A stretch of 64,000 nucleotides of DNA from Rhizobiales bacterium 65-79 (GTDB taxonomy: Bacteria; Pseudomonadota; Alphaproteobacteria; Rhizobiales; Rhizobiaceae), in assembly GCA_001896885.1 (NCBI GenBank), contig MKRJ01000015.1:86970-150969 (forward strand). The letters run 5' to 3'. A program made the translations under genes and the position numbers. The notes beneath the pieces were generated by a model that made no database searches, had not been told where the DNA came from, and saw only the letters and a program-made list of their open reading frames with translations. How positions within the stretch are numbered: the first letter of the stretch is position 1; each line of letters starts with the position of its first letter. This document shows positions 21,873 through 33,396 of this stretch, in pieces.

Positions 21873-22241
21873 TCAGCCGATCAGTTTCTTGTAGGCGGCT
21901 TCGTCCATCAGGCCCGAAAGCTGGCCTTGATCGGAAAGCTTCATCTTCCACAGCCAGCCGTCGCCGGAAGATGCCGAGTTGACCAGAGCCGGCTCGCTCG
22001 AAAGCTTGTCGTTGACGTCGGTGATCTCGCCATCGACCGGCGCATAGACGTCGGAAGCGGCCTTCACCGATTCCACCACGACGGCGGCTTCGCCCTTGGA
22101 GACCTTGCGGCCCTTTTCCGGCAATTCGACGAAGACGATGTCGCCGAGCTGTTCCTGCGCGTAATCGGTAATGCCGATGGTCGCCACGCCGTTCTCGACG
22201 CTGATCCATTCGTGATCTTCGGTGAAATAGGTGGTCGCCAT
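21873..22241 (-). CDS. gcvH: Glycine cleavage system H protein
   Basis: The 122-residue lipoyl carrier has its lipoylation lysine (K60) in [18 protein letters not shown]. It shuttles the methylamine group from GcvP to GcvT. The start [14 protein letters not shown] at 22241 matches the family and has AAGGAT upstream; the longer in-frame extension into gcvT was rejected. It overlaps no gene but starts 8 bases after the gcvT stop. Confidence 0.96.
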   Translation of the reverse strand: MATTYFTEDHEWISVENGVATIGITDYAQEQLGDIVFVELPEKGRKVSKGEAAVVVESVKAASDVYAPVDGEITDVNDKLSSEPALVNSASSGDGWLWKMKLSDQGQLSGLMDEAAYKKLIG

Positions 22242-22248
22242 ATCGGGA

Positions 22249-23355
22249 CTATCCTTTGCGGTAGTGGTGAGGGACGAAGGGGAGGGCATGCACGGTCACG
22301 GGAAGCCTGTTGCCGCGCACGTCGGCGAAAAGGCGCGTTCCCGGTTTGGCAAGTTCAGCGGCGACGTAGCCCATCGCGACCGGAGCCTCGGCGCTCGGGC
22401 CAAAGCCGCCCGAGGTGACCCGCCCCGCGCGTTCGCCGCTTTCCGCGAAGAGTTCGACGCCGCCGCGTATCGGCTGGCGGCCATCGGGTTTCAGGCCCAC
22501 GCGCTTTTCCGCAGGGCCTGCCGTGGTCTTCCTTGCCAGTATATCGGCGCCGATGAAGCGGCCCTTCTCGCGCACGGTTTTCGGGATCGCCCACATGAGC
22601 GCGGCGGAGACAGGATCGGTGGCGGGATCGATGTCCTGTCCATGCAGGCAGAGTCCGGCCTCGAGGCGCAGGCTGTCGCGGGCGGCGAGACCGACCCATT
22701 GTACCCGCTCGTCGGCGAGCAGGTTTTCGGCGAGCGCCATTCCGTCCTTCGCCGGCACGGCGATCTCGAAGCCGTCCTCGCCCGTATAGCCGGACCGCGT
22801 CAGGAACCAGCCGGGCCGCGGCTCGAAACCGTGCATGAAGCCCAGATGCGCCGCGTCGATGCCGGCGGCGGTCAGCACAGCCTCGGCATCCGGCCCCTGC
22901 AACGCCAGAAAGACGCGTTCCAACGGCTCGACCTTGCAATCTAAATCCTTCGCCACGGCCCTCAGACGCTCTTCGTCGGCTGCCGCGTTGCCGGCATTGG
23001 CGACGACCATGAAGCGATGTGCGCCCAGGCGGGTGACGATCAGATCGTCGAGGATGCCGGCATGCTCGTCGAGCAGGAGCGTATATTTCGACTGGCCGTG
23101 ATCGAGCGCCGCGGCATCCAGCGGGCAGGCGCGGTCGAGAAAGGCGACGACGTCCGGACCCGCCACCTCGAAGAGCTTCATGTGCGAGATGTCGAACAGC
23201 CCGGCATGGGCGCGCGTATGAAGATGTTCCTTCATGACGCCGAGGGGATAGCTGATCGGCATCGACCAGCCGGCGAACGGGCCGAAGCGTGCGCCGGCCG
23301 CCTTGTGCATCGCTTCGAGAGGGAGGGTCTTCGTCGCCGTTTCTTCGCTGCTCAT
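22249..23355 (-). CDS. gcvT: Aminomethyltransferase, glycine cleavage T protein
   Basis: The 368-residue T protein has [34 protein letters not shown] near its start and [14 protein letters not shown] and [23 protein letters not shown] in the folate-binding fold. It moves the methylene group from aminomethyl-GcvH to tetrahydrofolate, giving 5,10-methylene-THF and ammonia. First gene of the operon, about 55 bases downstream of the glycine riboswitch. Usual length is about 370. Confidence 0.97.
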   Translation of the reverse strand: MSSEETATKTLPLEAMHKAAGARFGPFAGWSMPISYPLGVMKEHLHTRAHAGLFDISHMKLFEVAGPDVVAFLDRACPLDAAALDHGQSKYTLLLDEHAGILDDLIVTRLGAHRFMVVANAGNAAADEERLRAVAKDLDCKVEPLERVFLALQGPDAEAVLTAAGIDAAHLGFMHGFEPRPGWFLTRSGYTGEDGFEIAVPAKDGMALAENLLADERVQWVGLAARDSLRLEAGLCLHGQDIDPATDPVSAALMWAIPKTVREKGRFIGADILARKTTAGPAEKRVGLKPDGRQPIRGGVELFAESGERAGRVTSGGFGPSAEAPVAMGYVAAELAKPGTRLFADVRGNRLPVTVHALPFVPHHYRKG

Positions 23356-23411
23356 GACTTCTCCAGAAAAGCACGCAAGCGGCCGCCGAAGCGGCCATTC
23401 CGTGCCCCTCT

Positions 23412-23582
23412 GTCTGAAGCCTGAGAGACTCGCGCACCCGGAACCCTGTCGGTTGCGCTTACACCTTCGGCGCGGGGTCGCCCCCGACTTTCCAGAGTGT
23501 CTTTCCCGTCAACGGTTCTTTTGCCTGAGAGATTTCGGGCGATTTCCCCTTCGGCGGCCGCTCTCGCGACTCTCTCCCGCAA
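23412..23582 (-). promoter_or_regulatory. Tandem glycine riboswitch upstream of gcvT
   Basis: On the minus strand two glycine aptamers follow each other. Aptamer 1 (about 23522-23582) begins GCGGGAGAGAGTCGCGAGAG, has CCGCCGAAGGGGAAATCGCC and closes with ATCTCTCAGGCAAAAGAACC. Aptamer 2 (about 23412-23510) has ACTCTGGAAAG, GCGCCGAAGGTGTAAGCG and GTCTCTCAGGC. GCCGAAG and CTCTCAGGC are the family's conserved cores. It should switch on gcvTHP when glycine is abundant. A GTGAGG.. stretch after it carries the gcvT ribosome site. Confidence 0.95.
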
Positions 23583-23638
23583 ACGGTTGGAGCCGAAGCT
23601 CCCGACGGGCGAATGCTTACCTCACAGCAGCGAGGATG

Positions 23639-24043
23639 TCACTCCCCCGCCGTCAGCTCTTCCAGAAGCGATTTGTTGATCCGTCCGAGATTGCCGAGCT
23701 CCTTGCCGATCCGCCCGATCAGTTCGCCTGTTTCCTCATGCAGCGAAGTCAGCTTCTCCAACTGGCTGGCAACTTTCTCGGCGCTTGCGCGCTCCACCGG
23801 CTCGACGGGCGAAGTGCCGACGCCATGGAGCAGCCACGATATCGAGACGCCGAGCAGGCCGGACAGCATGTTCAGCCGATGCGTCGCTGGCTGCGAGCGG
23901 TCGCGCTCCCAGGCGTTCACCGTGGCCACCTTGACGCCGAGTCGCCAGGCGAGATCCTTCGTCGTCAGGGCAGCGGCTTCGCGGGCGCGCGAAAGCCGTC
24001 CGCCCATCGTGTCCATGTCCGGCGTTTGTTCATAGATGTTCAT
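23639..24043 (-). CDS. XRE-family HTH transcriptional regulator
   Basis: The 134-residue protein has a Cro/C1 helix-turn-helix (RLSRAREAAALTTKDLAWRLGVKVATVNAWERDRSQPATHRLN) in its first 60 residues, followed by a coiled-coil-prone helix (SAEKVASQLEKLTSLHEETGELIGRIGKELGNL). ATG 24043 has a GAGGGGGT site upstream; a further ATG at 24091 would add 16 residues without domain match. It sits between the riboswitch and the molybdoenzyme gene. Targets unknown. Confidence 0.82.
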   Translation of the reverse strand: MNIYEQTPDMDTMGGRLSRAREAAALTTKDLAWRLGVKVATVNAWERDRSQPATHRLNMLSGLLGVSISWLLHGVGTSPVEPVERASAEKVASQLEKLTSLHEETGELIGRIGKELGNLGRINKSLLEELTAGE

Positions 24044-24216
24044 GGTGTTCGGCACCCCCTCGTTTCCGCTCATTTGATGGGATTGATCCATGTCGCTTTT
24101 TCGACATCATCCACCAATATAGCGACGAGGCGGCGAGGGGCAACCTTGCTTGCGGATTTACTGCCGGCCGGCAGTCACATACCGTCGGTATTTCTCCGGG
24201 CTTCATCCGCAGGTTC

Positions 24217-24263
24217 GTCATCCCTGTTTTCACGGCCCGCTTCGCTCCGGAAACCGGGATGAC
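24217..24263. repeat. Hairpin-forming palindromic repeat after the molybdoenzyme gene
   Basis: GTCATCCCTGTTTTC and GAAACCGGGATGAC form arms with a 17-18 base loop GGCCCGCTTCGCTCC-like. A degraded half of the same motif (GGAAACGGGGATGACGG) ends the intergenic stretch at 52709-52726. The position 11 bases past the stop at 24274 fits a terminator role for the minus-strand operon. Confidence 0.6.
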
Positions 24264-24273
24264 GGAGATCCTT

Positions 24274-25065
24274 TCAGATCCCCGCATACCAGTCGTAGCC
24301 ATTGTCCTCCCAGTAGCCGCCGTGGCCCTGGCCGAACTGGGCGAGACTGTCGGTCAGCTCGATCGACTTGACGTATTTCGCCATCTTGTAGCCGAGCTGG
24401 CGCTCGACGCGGCAGCGAAGCGGCGCGCCGTTGGCGACGGGCAGCGGCTTGCCGTTCAGTCCATAGGCCATGATGGTCTGCGGATGGCGCGCGTCGATCA
24501 TGTCGATCGATTCGTAATATTTGATGCCGCCGGAGGCACTCTCCTCGATCGTGTCCAAACATTTGAAGACGACGTAGCGCGCCTCGGGCTTCACCTTCGC
24601 CTGGTCGAGCAGACGGGAAAGCTGCACGCCGGTCCATTCGGCGATGCAGCTCCAGCCTTCCACGCAATCGTGCCGGGTGATCTGCGTGCGGCTCGGCATG
24701 TTGCGCAGTTCGTCGAGCGAGAAGGAGAGTGGCTTCTCGACCAGCCCGCCGATTTCGAATCGGTAGTCTGCGAAGTTCGAGGCGACGAGCGACCGATAGT
24801 AGGGATCGTCGGGATCCGTGCTGCCGTTCGGCCGCTGCGGCTGGCGGATTTCGCTTTTCGGATATTCCCGCGCCAGTGCCTCGCGGCCGAGGACGAGCCG
24901 CTGCGCCTTATAGGTCAGGTCGTTGGCGCTTTCGATGACGCTGCGCACGGTGCTGTCGCGGTCGCCGAGCGCGTCGAACACGTCGCAGCCGGAAAGGGCG
25001 AGGCCCGAACCCGCGATGGTTGCGGCGGTCAGGAATCGGCGGCGGGAGAGCATGAATTTGGCCAT
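24274..25065 (-). CDS. Molybdopterin-dependent oxidoreductase (sulfite oxidase/MsrP-like), Tat-exported
   Basis: The 263-residue protein starts with a Tat-type signal (SRRRFLTAATIAGSGLALSGC) that also resembles a lipobox. The molybdopterin-binding domain follows, with the Mo-ligand Cys in TRHDCVEGWSC (about 125-135) and the family tail QLGYKMAKYVKSIEL. Relatives transfer electrons to or from small S- or N-oxides such as methionine sulfoxide. The membrane cytochrome b gene lies 4 bases upstream and presumably exchanges electrons with it. The partner is a b561-type cytochrome, not a clear MsrQ, so a role in protein methionine repair is not assured. Confidence 0.85.
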   Translation of the reverse strand: MAKFMLSRRRFLTAATIAGSGLALSGCDVFDALGDRDSTVRSVIESANDLTYKAQRLVLGREALAREYPKSEIRQPQRPNGSTDPDDPYYRSLVASNFADYRFEIGGLVEKPLSFSLDELRNMPSRTQITRHDCVEGWSCIAEWTGVQLSRLLDQAKVKPEARYVVFKCLDTIEESASGGIKYYESIDMIDARHPQTIMAYGLNGKPLPVANGAPLRCRVERQLGYKMAKYVKSIELTDSLAQFGQGHGGYWEDNGYDWYAGI

Positions 25066-25069
25066 GGGT

Positions 25070-25975
25070 CTATTCTCCGGGCTCGGGCATCGGCGCGGGT
25101 GCCGGCGGATCGGTCCGGTACCAGCCGGTGATGATGGAACGCAGCTCGTTGAGCGGTCCTGCCGCCAGCACCATCAGGATATGGACGACGAAGAAGAGCA
25201 CGATCAGCGCCATGCCGATGAAATGGATGGTGCGCGCCGTCTGCCGTCCGCCGAAGAGGTCTAGCAGGAAGGGCAGCGCCGTATCCATGCCGGGCGACAT
25301 TGTCAGTCCCGTCAGGATCATCAGCGGCAGGAGGATGAAGAGCACGCCGCCATAGGAGAGCTTCTGCAGGACGTTGTAGTCGCGCGTGTGATGGAAGCGG
25401 AAACGGATATGGTCGGCGATGTCGCGCGGCAGGCGCCTCAGATCACGGCCGTGCGGCAACAGGTCCCGGCGGATATGGCCGTTGAGGATGCCGGAGACCA
25501 GCCAGACGAGCCATGTCGCGACCAGGATCCAGGCGAAGAAGAAATGGATGACCCGGCCGGTGGCGAGGTCCTGGTAGGAGGGGATCGTCGCCCAGGCCGG
25601 GAAGGCGCGGGGGCCGAGATCGTCGCCCTTGCCGGAAAGGCCGAGGACGCCGGTCGTGTCGAAGGTCTTGCCGAAGACGGTGGTGTAGCCCCTCGGCCCC
25701 TTGTCGGTATTGGCGGCGCTGAAGCTCAGGATGGCGTTGTCGAAGCCGAAGCCGGACTGCTGGCCGATATAGAGGTCGGGCCGGGCATTGAAGATCTGGA
25801 GCCCGGTCAGGAGCAGGAAGAACAGGCTGATCGCCCATAACCAGTGGGTGAGGCGGGTCCATGCCGATTGCCGATAGACGAGCGGGCGCCTGGCGGTATC
25901 CGCTTCGGGCGCGGCTGCCGCCGCCGGTGGACGGCCGGCGTCCAGACGCGGCCGCATTTCGATTTCGTCCAGCAT
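25070..25975 (-). CDS. Cytochrome b561-type membrane subunit of the molybdoenzyme
   Basis: The 301-residue protein carries a cytochrome b/b6 domain (LTHWLWAISLFFLLLTGLQIF near residues 45-65; VIHFFFAWILVATWLVWLVSGI; VLFILLPLMILTGLTM; TIHFIGMALIVLFFVVHILMVL), i.e. four helices with paired His ligands. A large external loop lies between the first two. ATG 25975 has GGAGGGA upstream. It is first in a two-gene operon with the Tat-exported molybdoenzyme and most likely links it to the quinone pool. Confidence 0.87.
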   Translation of the reverse strand: MLDEIEMRPRLDAGRPPAAAAAPEADTARRPLVYRQSAWTRLTHWLWAISLFFLLLTGLQIFNARPDLYIGQQSGFGFDNAILSFSAANTDKGPRGYTTVFGKTFDTTGVLGLSGKGDDLGPRAFPAWATIPSYQDLATGRVIHFFFAWILVATWLVWLVSGILNGHIRRDLLPHGRDLRRLPRDIADHIRFRFHHTRDYNVLQKLSYGGVLFILLPLMILTGLTMSPGMDTALPFLLDLFGGRQTARTIHFIGMALIVLFFVVHILMVLAAGPLNELRSIITGWYRTDPPAPAPMPEPGE

Positions 25976-26222
25976 GGTACGTCCCTCCGCCGGTGCTCCC
26001 GTTGTCGCCTGTCTTTCGACATTCCCGGAGTAATAGCGGAGCCGGCGGGACCTGTGTGTCAATCCGGCATGAAATCTTCTTGAAAAATGCGTGAAAGGTA
26101 GGGCCAGGATGAAGCCTGGCCGCTCTCGTCACACTATCCGCCGCGCGTTCCTTGAAGCGCTTGGGCACGTCGTCGGGGATGTCGCGACAATGATATCAGA
26201 CCAAGGGCGACGCGAAACGGTT

Positions 26223-26684
26223 TCAGCGGGAAGCGTGAAGCGCCTGCCGCGCCATCCGGTCGAGCGCCTGCAGGAAGGCGGAACGGTCGCGCGGAGCGAA
26301 GGCGGCGTTATAGCCCTTCGATTCGCCGGTTTCGCGCAGATGCCGGTTGAGGTCGCGCATGGCGAGCGCCGTGCCGATCGTCTCCGCGGTGAACACCTTG
26401 CCGGTCGGCCCGACGGCGAACGCGCCCTTCTCCAGTGCGCGCGCCGCGAGCGGGATGTCGGCGGTGACGACGATGTCGTTCGGACGGGCATTGTCGGCAA
26501 TCCAGTCGTCGGCGGCGTCGAAGCCGGCCGACACGACGACGTTGCGGATCATCGGGTCGCGCGATGGCCTGAGGCCCGAATTGGCCACGAAGGTAACGGC
26601 AAGGCCGTGCCGCTCCGCCACCCTGACGATCTCCTCCTTCACCGGGCAGGCGTCGGCGTCGACCAGGATCTGCGGTTTCGTCAT
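26223..26684 (-). CDS. YaiI/YqxD family protein (UPF0178, DUF188)
   Basis: The 153-residue protein starts [19 protein letters not shown], with DADACPVK and the later [11 protein letters not shown] and [13 protein letters not shown] blocks of DUF188, a PIN-like nuclease fold of unknown function. It overlaps the DUF1345 gene by 4 bases (ATGA), so the two are coupled. Cytosolic. The 247 bases upstream of the cytochrome gene (25976-26222) lie beyond its 3' end and hold no convincing gene. Confidence 0.88.
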   Translation of the reverse strand: MTKPQILVDADACPVKEEIVRVAERHGLAVTFVANSGLRPSRDPMIRNVVVSAGFDAADDWIADNARPNDIVVTADIPLAARALEKGAFAVGPTGKVFTAETIGTALAMRDLNRHLRETGESKGYNAAFAPRDRSAFLQALDRMARQALHASR

Positions 26685-27337
26685 TTGCCGATCGCCACCG
26701 CGGCATTGACCGCCGCCGCCACGATCACCGTGTTGAAGAAGAAGGAGACGATGCCGTGCAGCAGCACCGCCTTGCGCATCGCCGTCGAGGTAAGGCCGGT
26801 GTCGGCAGTCTGCGCCGTCATGCCGATCACGGTCGAGAAGTAAAGAAAATCCCATCCGCTCGGCGGCGTATCGCCGGGGAAGTCGAGCCCCTGGTGGGGT
26901 ATGCGTTTGTTGCCATTTTTCTGGTCGCCCGGCCACCAATAGAGATGGGCGTAGTGCAGTGCCGCCATCAGGTGGATGGTGAACCAGCCGAGCGGGATAG
27001 CTGCGAGCGAGAAGGCAAGGCGGGAGGGCTTCGGGTCCGGACTGTCGTTGACCACCTCGAAGAGCCCGTAGACCGCGACGCAGATCACGGCGACGGTAAC
27101 GACGAAGATGATCTGAACCGGCAGGTCCGTCTTGCGTGCGTTCTTCTTCAGATAATCCGCCGTCAGCAGGGGCATCTCACTCATCACCAGCACGATATAG
27201 ACGATGAAGAAGACGGTGGCGCCGACGGTGGAGGCCAAGGGGGTCGTGAAAAACAACGACAGGGCGAGAGCGGCGGCGCCCACCGCCGCGGCGATATAGA
27301 AGGGGATGTGCCGGCCGAGCGGCTTTCGCAGGATCAT
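26681..27337 (-). CDS. DUF1345 family membrane protein
   Basis: The 218-residue protein has about five membrane helices ([110 protein letters not shown]). The conserved HYAHLYWW ... [19 protein letters not shown] block identifies DUF1345 and looks like the pore region of small ion channels. Function is not established. Translationally coupled to the DUF188 gene. Confidence 0.88.
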   Translation of the reverse strand: MILRKPLGRHIPFYIAAAVGAAALALSLFFTTPLASTVGATVFFIVYIVLVMSEMPLLTADYLKKNARKTDLPVQIIFVVTVAVICVAVYGLFEVVNDSPDPKPSRLAFSLAAIPLGWFTIHLMAALHYAHLYWWPGDQKNGNKRIPHQGLDFPGDTPPSGWDFLYFSTVIGMTAQTADTGLTSTAMRKAVLLHGIVSFFFNTVIVAAAVNAAVAIGK

Positions 27338-27522
27338 GGATAAAACACCCTCCGCCCGGTGCGCCGGTACCGGGCGTTATTGCGCCTTCGCGGCCAGACC
27401 CGCAATCTCCGCCGGAGCCTTCTCCGGCGCAATTCCCGCAAAACGGCTTTCGTCATTTGGCGGATTGAGCCTTTGTCGCGAAGCCCATAAAACGGACCGT
27501 TGCCTGGAGGAAGCCTTACCGG

Positions 27523-29535
<2,013 letters not shown>

Positions 29536-29649
29536 GGCCGGCGCATCCACGCCATTTACCTCCGCATCCGTCATTTCCGCTCGACTGGCGGAACGCGATA
29601 CCTAGAATAGGGAATCCGAAGTTAGATTCTCTGTGGCGGCAGCGGCTTC

Positions 29650-32600
29650 ATGAGCAGCGAAAAGATACGCGACCCGATCCTTCGCGCGGCGGCCGGCGGA
29701 TCGACCAAGGAGCGTGAGGCGGGTGGTAGGGGCGAGGGGTCGGCCAGCCGGCTCTTCATCCATCTGCGCGTGCATTCGGCCTATTCGCTGCTCGAGGGAG
29801 CGCTGCCGGCGGCGAAGATCGTGGCGCACGCGAAGGCCGATCGCATGCCGGCCATCGCCATCACCGACACCAATAATCTCTTCGGCGCGATGGAGTTTTC
29901 GCAGAAGGCGGTCAAGGAAGGCATTCAGCCGATCATCGGCTGCCAGCTCGACGTGGCGTTTCTCGACGGGGTGCCCGGCGGCGGGCCGCGCGCCGGTGGG
30001 CGGCGCAACGGACCGGAACTATCGCCGATCGTGCTGATCGCGGCAAGCGAGACAGGTTACGCCAATCTGGTGCGGCTGGTCAGCCGCGCCTATCTCGACA
30101 CCTCGCCATCCGAGCCGACCCACATCCTGGCAAGCTGGCTGGACGGCCTTTCCGAGGGCGTCATCTGCCTGACCGGCGGCGAGCGCGGTCCAGTCGGAAA
30201 GGCGCTGAAGGAGGAGCATCCGGAACTCGCGGAAGGCCGGCTTCTCTTCCTGAAGGAGCGCTTCGGCGACAGGCTCTATGTGGAGCTCCAGCGGCCCGGC
30301 GGCTACGATCGCGCGGTCGAGGCGGCGTCAATCGAACTCGCCTACAGGCACGAATTGCCCCTGGTCGCCACCAACGAGGCCTTCTTCCTCAAGCGCGCCG
30401 ACTACGAGGCGCATGACGCGCTTCTGGCGATCGCCGAGGGCACGGTGGTCGCAGTGGACGAGCGGCGCCGGCTGACGGAGGAGAGCCATCTCAAAAGCCA
30501 GGCGGAGATGGCCGCGCTGTTCGCCGATGTCCCGGAGGCGATCGACAACACGGTCGAGATCGCGCGCCGCTGCACCTACTATCCCCGGAATCGCGCGCCG
30601 ATCCTGCCGCGCTTCACCACCACGAAGACCGATCGTCCGGAAGAAGCCGAGAAGGCGGAATCGGAGGAACTGAAAGCGCAGGCCAGACAAGGTCTCGACG
30701 CGCGGCTGGCGACGCTCGGCATGGCGCCCGGCTTCACCGAGAAGGACTATCGGGAACGGCTGGAATTCGAGCTCGGCATCATCGAGCGGATGAAATATCC
30801 GGGCTACTTCCTGATCGTCTCCGACTTCATCAAATGGGCCAAGGCGCACGGCATCCCCGTCGGGCCCGGGCGCGGCTCCGGCGCCGGATCGCTGGTCGCC
30901 TGGTCGCTGACCATCACCGACGTCGATCCGCTGCGCTTCTCGCTGCTCTTCGAGCGCTTCCTCAACCCCGAGCGCGTGTCGATGCCCGACTTCGACATCG
31001 ACTTCTGCCAGGACCGCCGCGACGAGGTGATCCGCTACGTGCAGGAACGCTACGGCCGCCAGCAGGTGGCGCAGATCATCACTTTCGGAACGTTGCAGGC
31101 CCGCGCGGTACTGCGCGATGTCGGCCGCGTGCTGCAGATGCCTTACGGGCAGGTGGACCGGCTCTGCAAGATGGTGCCGGCGAATCCCGCCAATCCCGTC
31201 AAGCTGGCGGACGCCATCGCCAACGAACCGCGCTTCGCCGAGGAGGTCGAGAAGGAGCCGATCGTCCAGACGCTGCTCGATATGGCGCAGAAGCTCGAAG
31301 GGCTCTACCGCCACGCCTCGACGCACGCGGCCGGCATCGTCATCGGCGACCGGCCGCTGTCGGAACTGGTGCCGATGTACCGCGACCCGCGCTCCGACAT
31401 GCCGGTGACGCAGTTCAACATGAAATATGTCGAGCAGGCGGGACTGGTGAAGTTCGACTTCCTCGGCCTGAAGACCCTGACCGTCCTCGACACGGCCGTG
31501 AAGCTGATCAAGCGGCGCGGCGTCGATATCGATCTCGCCAAGCTGCCGCTCGACGATCCGAAAACCTACGCCATGCTGTCGCGCGGCGAAGTGGTCGGCG
31601 TGTTCCAGGTGGAAAGTGCCGGCATGCGCAAGGCGCTGATCGGCATGAAGCCGGACCGTATCGAGGACCTGATCGCGCTGGTCGCGCTCTATCGGCCGGG
31701 GCCGATGGAGAACATCCCGACCTACAATGCCCGCAAGCATGGCGAGGAGGAGATCGCCTCGATCCATCCCAAGATCGACCATCTGGTGGCGGAGACGCAG
31801 GGCGTCATCGTCTATCAGGAACAGGTGATGCAGATCGCGCAGGAGCTTTCCGGTTATTCGCTCGGCGAGGCGGACCTCTTGCGCCGCGCCATGGGCAAGA
31901 AGATCCGCGCCGAGATGGACCAGCAGCGCGTGCGCTTCGTCGACGGCGCGGTGGAGCGCGGCGTCGACAAGGCGCAGGCCAACATGATCTTCGACCTCCT
32001 GGCGAAATTCGCCGATTACGGCTTCAACAAGAGCCACGCGGCCGCCTACGCCATCGTCTCCTACCAGACCGCCTATCTGAAGGCGCACTATCCGGTGGAG
32101 TTCCTCGCCGCGTCGATGACGCTCGACATGTCGAACACCGACAAGCTCGGCGATTTCAGGCAGGACGCGATCCGGCTCGGCATCGACGTGGTGCCGCCGT
32201 CGGTGATGACGTCTTTCCGCGATTTCGAGGTGGGCGAGAACCGCATCTTCTATTCGCTCGCCGCGATCAAAGGCGTCGGCGACGCCGCGGTCGAGCACAT
32301 CGTGGCGGTGCGCAAGGAGGGGCCGTTTTCGAGTCTCGAGGATTTCTGCGCCCGCATCGACCCGAAGATCGTGGGAAAACGCGTCTTCGAGAGCCTGATC
32401 GCGGCCGGCGCGTTCGACTGCTTCGGCCATGACCGCGCCGCGCTGACGGCGGGCGTCGACCGGCTGATGGGCATGGCCGCGCTCGCCCAGCAGGAAGCCT
32501 CGCTCGGCCAGGGCAATATGTTCGGCGCCGCTGCCGAAGGCCCGGCGGAAAAGCTGCGCCTGCCCGCCGTCGATCCGTGGCTGCCGGCGGAAAGGCTGCA

Positions 32601-33204
32601 TCGCGAATTCCAGGCGGTCGGCTTCTATCTGTCGGCGCACCCGCTCGACGGCTACAGGAAACTGCTCGAACGGATGCGGGTGCAGAACTGGGCGGAGTTC
32701 TCGAACGCGGTGAAGCGCGGCGCATCGGCCGGCCGGCTCGCCGGAACGGTTACCTCCAAGCAGGAACGCAAGACGCGCACCGGTAACAAGATGGGCGTCA
32801 TCCAGCTTTCCGACACGACCGGCCAGTTCGAGGCGGTACTGTTCTCCGAGACGCTGGCGCAGTACCGCGACCTGCTGGAGCCCGGCCGCTCCGTCGTCAT
32901 CACGGTCTCGGCCGAAGACCGGCCGGAGGGCATCAACCTGCGCATCCAGTCGGTGCAGGCGCTCGACGAGGAGGCAAGCCGCATGCGCCAGGAGATGCGC
33001 GTCTTCCTGCGCGACGCGGCGCCCGCCAACGCGCTCTCCGCCCGTCTCGACCGGGGCGGGGAGGGGCAGGTCTCGGTCGTCCTCATCAAGGAAGGCGGGG
33101 CGGCGGAAGTCGAGATCGAACTGCCCGACCGCTACCGCCTGTCGCCGCAGATCGCCGCCGCCATCCGCGCCGTTCCCGGCGTGGTGGAGGTGGAGCTGGT
33201 GTAA
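29650..33204 (+). CDS. dnaE: DNA polymerase III alpha subunit
   Basis: The 1184-residue replicative polymerase has an N-terminal PHP domain (FIHLRVHSAYSLLEGALP after a 35-residue tail), the catalytic palm with PDFDIDFC near 446-451 and GPGRGSGAGSLVAWSL, a finger region (EQVMQIAQELSGYSLGEADLLRRAMGKK), a helix-hairpin-helix region and an OB-fold (AGTVTSKQERKTRTGNKMGVIQLSD). It is the DnaE1 type. It works in the Pol III holoenzyme. The gene stands alone between pccA (114 bases) and a palindrome pair. Confidence 0.97.
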   Translation: MSSEKIRDPILRAAAGGSTKEREAGGRGEGSASRLFIHLRVHSAYSLLEGALPAAKIVAHAKADRMPAIAITDTNNLFGAMEFSQKAVKEGIQPIIGCQLDVAFLDGVPGGGPRAGGRRNGPELSPIVLIAASETGYANLVRLVSRAYLDTSPSEPTHILASWLDGLSEGVICLTGGERGPVGKALKEEHPELAEGRLLFLKERFGDRLYVELQRPGGYDRAVEAASIELAYRHELPLVATNEAFFLKRADYEAHDALLAIAEGTVVAVDERRRLTEESHLKSQAEMAALFADVPEAIDNTVEIARRCTYYPRNRAPILPRFTTTKTDRPEEAEKAESEELKAQARQGLDARLATLGMAPGFTEKDYRERLEFELGIIERMKYPGYFLIVSDFIKWAKAHGIPVGPGRGSGAGSLVAWSLTITDVDPLRFSLLFERFLNPERVSMPDFDIDFCQDRRDEVIRYVQERYGRQQVAQIITFGTLQARAVLRDVGRVLQMPYGQVDRLCKMVPANPANPVKLADAIANEPRFAEEVEKEPIVQTLLDMAQKLEGLYRHASTHAAGIVIGDRPLSELVPMYRDPRSDMPVTQFNMKYVEQAGLVKFDFLGLKTLTVLDTAVKLIKRRGVDIDLAKLPLDDPKTYAMLSRGEVVGVFQVESAGMRKALIGMKPDRIEDLIALVALYRPGPMENIPTYNARKHGEEEIASIHPKIDHLVAETQGVIVYQEQVMQIAQELSGYSLGEADLLRRAMGKKIRAEMDQQRVRFVDGAVERGVDKAQANMIFDLLAKFADYGFNKSHAAAYAIVSYQTAYLKAHYPVEFLAASMTLDMSNTDKLGDFRQDAIRLGIDVVPPSVMTSFRDFEVGENRIFYSLAAIKGVGDAAVEHIVAVRKEGPFSSLEDFCARIDPKIVGKRVFESLIAAGAFDCFGHDRAALTAGVDRLMGMAALAQQEASLGQGNMFGAAAEGPAEKLRLPAVDPWLPAERLHREFQAVGFYLSAHPLDGYRKLLERMRVQNWAEFSNAVKRGASAGRLAGTVTSKQERKTRTGNKMGVIQLSDTTGQFEAVLFSETLAQYRDLLEPGRSVVITVSAEDRPEGINLRIQSVQALDEEASRMRQEMRVFLRDAAPANALSARLDRGGEGQVSVVLIKEGGAAEVEIELPDRYRLSPQIAAAIRAVPGVVEVELV

Positions 33205-33255
33205 AAAGGGAACGCCACTCATCTGCCTGCGACGGCACGACCAATATCCGAGGAC

Positions 33256-33385
33256 GTCATCCTCGGGCTTGTCCCGAGGATCTACTCCGGATAGCGCAAT
33301 TGCGGTCGTTCCAGCGGAGCGAAAGGCCAGTTTCCCCGACGAGCCGGCAGCCAAGGCAGATCCTCGGGACAGGCCCGAGGATGAC
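33256..33385. repeat. Near-perfect inverted palindrome pair downstream of dnaE
   Basis: Left copy 33256-33283 (GTCATCCTCGGGCTTGTCCC, then GAGGATCT) and right copy 33358-33385 (AGATCCTCGGGACAGGCCCG, then AGGATGAC) are reverse complements at 27 of 28 positions. Each copy is itself a palindrome around CCTCGGG/CCCGAGG. The 74-base centre shows no motif. The pair fills the gap between convergent dnaE and aat and may end both transcripts. Confidence 0.85.
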
Positions 33386-33396
33386 GCTGGTATGTT

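Noticed and set aside
25976..26222. Possible gene remnant upstream of the cytochrome b gene
   Set aside because: A short stretch like VPKRFKERAADSVT looks protein-like, but no start, stop or family could be set; treated as noncoding.
30328..33354. A 1008-residue minus-strand frame within dnaE
   Set aside because: Shadow of dnaE; no domain and no start site.
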